From Bacillota bacterium (GTDB lineage Bacteria > Bacillota > Clostridia > Lachnospirales > Lachnospiraceae): a DNA stretch of 15,170 nucleotides. The notes under the pieces were generated by a model that had not been told where the DNA came from, made no database searches, and worked only from the letters and a program-made list of their open reading frames with translations. The DNA is taken from positions 1 through 15,170 of the forward strand of contig JAEZJV010000087.1 in the NCBI GenBank assembly GCA_023415635.1. Direction: 5' to 3'. Positions 12,953 through 15,170 of this stretch are shown here, piece after piece. Every line of letters begins with the position of its first letter. The first letter of the stretch is position 1. Position numbers and translations under genes: made by a program.

Positions 12953-14230
12953 ATGGAGATATATCTGGTACAGCAGGGGGACACCATTGCTTCAATTGCT
13001 CAAAAATATAGTATTTCACCAGAACGTCTGGCTATTGATAATGGAATAGAGAAGCCCTATACTCTCGCTGTTGGCCAAACTCTGGTAGTCACAATGCCCT
13101 CTTTTGTTTATACCGTGAAGGAGGGTGATACCTTGGAGGGAATCGCAGAAGAATTTCAGATTACAGTCCTTCAACTACTTGGCAATAATCCTAAGTTGGC
13201 CAACAGACAATATATTTATCCGGGCGAGACTTTAGTCATCCTCTATGATAATAATCTGGGAAATCTATTGGTAGTCGGCTACTCCTATCCTTACATCAAC
13301 GATGTCACTCTCAGGATGACTTTACCCTACCTTACTTCTCTGGTTATCTTTAATTACCGTGTAACCCATGACGGCAATTTAATTGGAAGTGATAATGATA
13401 TCGCTGTCATTGAGACAGCAAAGGCTTATGGAACAAGCTGTGATTTACTAGTAACTACATTTTCGGCAACCGGTGAAGTTGATTTGACATTAGAATATGA
13501 TCTGCTTCTAAATACCGAAATGCAGAATAATTTGATTGAAGCCCTGCTTAATATCTTAAAGGAAAAGGGTTACTCAGGAGTTAATCTGTCATTTCAATTC
13601 ATTGATGAATCGAATCAGCAGCTATACCTAAGCTATTTAGTTAATGTAGCAAACGCCCTGCATCCAGCCGGCTATTCTGTATATTTAACCATCAATCCCA
13701 ATCTTAGAACTAATGGTACCATTGTAACCTTCGAGCCAATTAATTATAGTGAGTTTGCGAATACTTCAGACGGATTGCTGTTCTTATCGTATAACTGGGG
13801 TTCTATCCAAAGACCACCTACGCAGTACTCTGTTGTAACGACTAATACATTTTTGGATTATATCGTCGCACAGGTTCCTCTGGAAAAGATCCGGGTAGCC
13901 CTGGCAACAGTCGCCTATGACTGGCAGCTCCCTTATATAGAGGGACAGACCAAAGCCAATGCTCTTAATTTCTCTTCCGCCCTGGAATTAGCTATACAGA
14001 TGAATGCGACCATCCAATATGACGAGCTCTCTCTTTCAGCTTATTTTAGTTATATTGATATTCAAGGTAATCATCATATTGTATGGTTCAAGGATGCAAG
14101 AAGTATAGACTCTTCCATTAAAATTCTTCAAAGCTACGGTATCGAGGGCATTGGTGTCTGGAATATCATGTATTATTTCAATCAGATGTGGCTTGTGATC
14201 AACACCCAGTATCAGATTGAAAAGATATGA
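12953..14230 (+). CDS. Two LysM domains plus GH18-like domain, catalytic acid lost
   Basis: A 425-residue protein with the architecture of spore peptidoglycan hydrolases SleL/YaaH. LysM 1 is at about 3-47 (YLVQQGDTIASIAQKYSISP), LysM 2 at about 52-97 (YTVKEGDTLEGIAEEFQITV), and a GH18-type barrel at about 105-420 ending in GIEGIGVWNIMYYFNQMW. There is no signal peptide, as usual for proteins of the spore coat or cortex. In active enzymes strand 4 reads DGxxxDFE, with Glu as the acid. Here 208-215 is SGVNLSFQ, so both Asp and the catalytic Glu are replaced (Ser, Ser, Gln). Peptidoglycan or chitin-like binding without cleavage is the likely behaviour. GAGG lies 7 bases before the ATG. It is monocistronic, facing the rpsI terminator. 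Confidence 0.88.
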   Translation: MEIYLVQQGDTIASIAQKYSISPERLAIDNGIEKPYTLAVGQTLVVTMPSFVYTVKEGDTLEGIAEEFQITVLQLLGNNPKLANRQYIYPGETLVILYDNNLGNLLVVGYSYPYINDVTLRMTLPYLTSLVIFNYRVTHDGNLIGSDNDIAVIETAKAYGTSCDLLVTTFSATGEVDLTLEYDLLLNTEMQNNLIEALLNILKEKGYSGVNLSFQFIDESNQQLYLSYLVNVANALHPAGYSVYLTINPNLRTNGTIVTFEPINYSEFANTSDGLLFLSYNWGSIQRPPTQYSVVTTNTFLDYIVAQVPLEKIRVALATVAYDWQLPYIEGQTKANALNFSSALELAIQMNATIQYDELSLSAYFSYIDIQGNHHIVWFKDARSIDSSIKILQSYGIEGIGVWNIMYYFNQMWLVINTQYQIEKI

Positions 14231-14332
14231 AATACTAAATTATACGTCATCAATTGTTTGTTCGTATCATCGATATTATAGAGTTTATTATACAATGTTT
14301 TCATCAATTTCGGTTGACACGCAAGACAAAGT

Positions 14333-14366
14333 AAAAACCCCATAAACACTGGGTTTGTGGGGTTTG
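14333..14366 (-). terminator. Intrinsic terminator of the rplM-rpsI operon
   Basis: AAACCCCA (14335-14342) pairs with TGGGGTTT (14358-14365). An inner AAAC/GTTT stem closes a 5-base loop, and on the minus strand a five-T run includes the stem end. It begins 14 bases after the rpsI stop. On the plus strand the same hairpin can end LysM/GH18 transcription, for which no other terminator is seen. Confidence 0.9.
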
Positions 14367-14379
14367 AAAATTTCTTTGA

Positions 14380-14772
14380 TTATCTCTTGGAGAACTGCGG
14401 AGCTCTTCTCGCTGCCTTTAAGCCGTACTTCTTTCTTTCCTTCATTCTAGGATCTCTTGTTAAGAAGCCTGCTTTCTTGAGAGCGGGGCGATAGTCTGCA
14501 TCTGCCTGTGTTAATGCTCTGGAGATGCCGTGTCTGATTGCACCAGCCTGGCCGGTGAAACCGCCACCCTTTACATTTACCATTACATCGAATTTATCCT
14601 GAGTCTCAGTAATAACAAGGGGCTGACGAACGATCAGTTTTAAGGTTTCTAATCCGAAATAGTTATCCATTTCTCTCTTATTTATAGTAACCTTGCCTGT
14701 GCCAGGAACAAGGTAAACTCTTGCGATACTGCTTTTTCTTCTTCCGGTTCCGTAATACTTTGCTTTAGCCAA
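14380..14772 (-). CDS. rpsI: 30S ribosomal protein S9
   Basis: A complete 130-residue S9 protein of the small ribosomal subunit; its basic C-terminal tail reaches the P-site tRNA. Family marks are YYGTGRRKSSIARVYLVPG (6-24), the middle NVKGGGFTGQAGAIRHGISR, and the basic end DPRMKERKKYGLKAARRAPQ followed by FSKR. The universal C-terminal Lys-Arg is kept. The start codon is TTG (14772), not ATG, with GGAGG 8 bases before it; no ATG fits the family N-terminus. It follows rplM by 27 bases, the conserved rplM-rpsI pair, and is ended by the hairpin at 14333-14366. Confidence 0.98.
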   Translation of the reverse strand: MAKAKYYGTGRRKSSIARVYLVPGTGKVTINKREMDNYFGLETLKLIVRQPLVITETQDKFDVMVNVKGGGFTGQAGAIRHGISRALTQADADYRPALKKAGFLTRDPRMKERKKYGLKAARRAPQFSKR

Positions 14773-14799
14773 TGTGATTTCCTCCTTCCAACCTCAATA

Positions 14800-15170
14800 T
14801 TAATATTTAATCTCTAATACTTCCGGCTTCTGTGCAGCGTGTGCATGCTCAGCACCAGAATATACATGTAACTTAGTGATCATGTCTCTTCCTAAAGGTC
14901 CCTTCGGAAGCATACCCTTTACTGCAAGTCTGATTACCTCAGCGGAGTCCTTAGCCATCATCTCAGCTAAAGGAGTCTCTCTCATGCCACCCGGATAATC
15001 GGAGTGCTTGTAATAAATCTTCTGGCTCAACTTCTTGCCAGTTACCTTGATCTTGTCTGCATTAACAACTATTACATAATCACCTGTGTCAATATGAGGT
15101 GTAAAAGTAGGCTTATTCTTGCCTCTTAAAATTGCTGCGATCTCTGAAGAGAGACGGCCTAATGTATGTC
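14800..15170 (-). CDS. rplM: 50S ribosomal protein L13 (N-terminus beyond window edge)
   Basis: The last 122 residues of L13, an early-assembling large-subunit protein. The frame is open to position 15170 with no start, so about 20 N-terminal residues lie outside. It begins HTLGRLSSEIAAILRGKNKP and continues TFTPHIDTGDYVIVVNADKI, KVTGKKLSQKIYYKHSDYPG and GMRETPLAEMM. GMLPKGPLGRDM and HVYSGAEHAHAAQKPEVLEI are the universal L13 C-terminal motifs. The ATG-like Met of MSQKIYY at 15030 is really an internal Leu (TTG) codon, so a start there would be wrong. Operon with rpsI. Confidence 0.98.
   Translation of the reverse strand, partial: HTLGRLSSEIAAILRGKNKPTFTPHIDTGDYVIVVNADKIKVTGKKLSQKIYYKHSDYPGGMRETPLAEMMAKDSAEVIRLAVKGMLPKGPLGRDMITKLHVYSGAEHAHAAQKPEVLEIKY

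Noticed and set aside
1..15170. Transposon, prophage, CRISPR, toxin-antitoxin or defence island
   Set aside because: No repeats arrays, integrase, transposase or nuclease genes were seen. The Xre/DUF2178-like pair lacks any toxin-like partner.

Overview
This window looks like chromosome from an AT-rich, motile, spore-forming clostridium. It is most like a member of the Lachnospiraceae (Lachnoclostridium phytofermentans or Anaerocolumna type). The pointers are the clostridial flgM-flgN pair, a lone MsmX/UgpC-type sugar ABC ATPase beside a CdaR/PucR-type regulator, a LysM plus GH18-type protein without a signal peptide (spore-lytic enzyme architecture), a YitT membrane protein, and the rplM-rpsI operon. 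The genus is inferred from gene families; there is no rRNA to confirm it. I found no mobile element, CRISPR array, tRNA or phage gene, so this is mostly core chromosome.

Layout. Positions 1-855 (minus) hold the flagellar export chaperone flgN (cut by the window edge) and the anti-sigma-28 factor flgM. A perfect sigma-28 -10 element lies upstream of flgM. Positions 1132-2367 (minus) encode a membrane-anchored S41 carboxy-terminal processing peptidase. It is followed downstream by a long hairpin that ends right at the flgM promoter. Positions 2446-3534 (minus) encode a CdaR-type regulator with its own terminator. Positions 3931-5046 (minus) encode the sugar-importer ATPase, also with a strong terminator. 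YitT (5236-6120) and a degenerate LytR-CpsA-Psr-like membrane protein (6217-7134) follow, both minus. The latter is divergent from a plus-strand SDR-family gene (7330-8061) of the EF-P 5-aminopentanone reductase (YmfI) type, which has a structured leader.

Convergent with that gene is a two-gene minus operon, a DUF2178-like membrane protein and an Xre repressor (8068-8689). It is divergent from a plus-strand PurF-like protein (8980-10383) that has lost the N-terminal catalytic cysteine. Then, all on the minus strand, come a flavodoxin-family reductase (10393-10941), a YkgJ cysteine-cluster protein (11077-11742), a pyridoxamine-phosphate-oxidase-like protein (12067-12528) and a 52-residue orphan (12609-12767). 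The orphan was found from its own strong promoter and ribosome binding site. A plus-strand LysM/GH18-type protein (12953-14230) has lost its catalytic acid. The window ends in rpsI and a partial rplM (minus).

Most genes are independent housekeeping or regulatory units rather than one pathway. The most notable theme is three proteins whose folds are recognisable but whose key catalytic residues are missing: the LCP-like, PurF-like and GH18-like proteins. The main unexplained nucleic-acid structure is the two-hairpin leader at about 7232-7289. I saw no convincing multi-gene undescribed system; the findings are single-gene or single-site observations.
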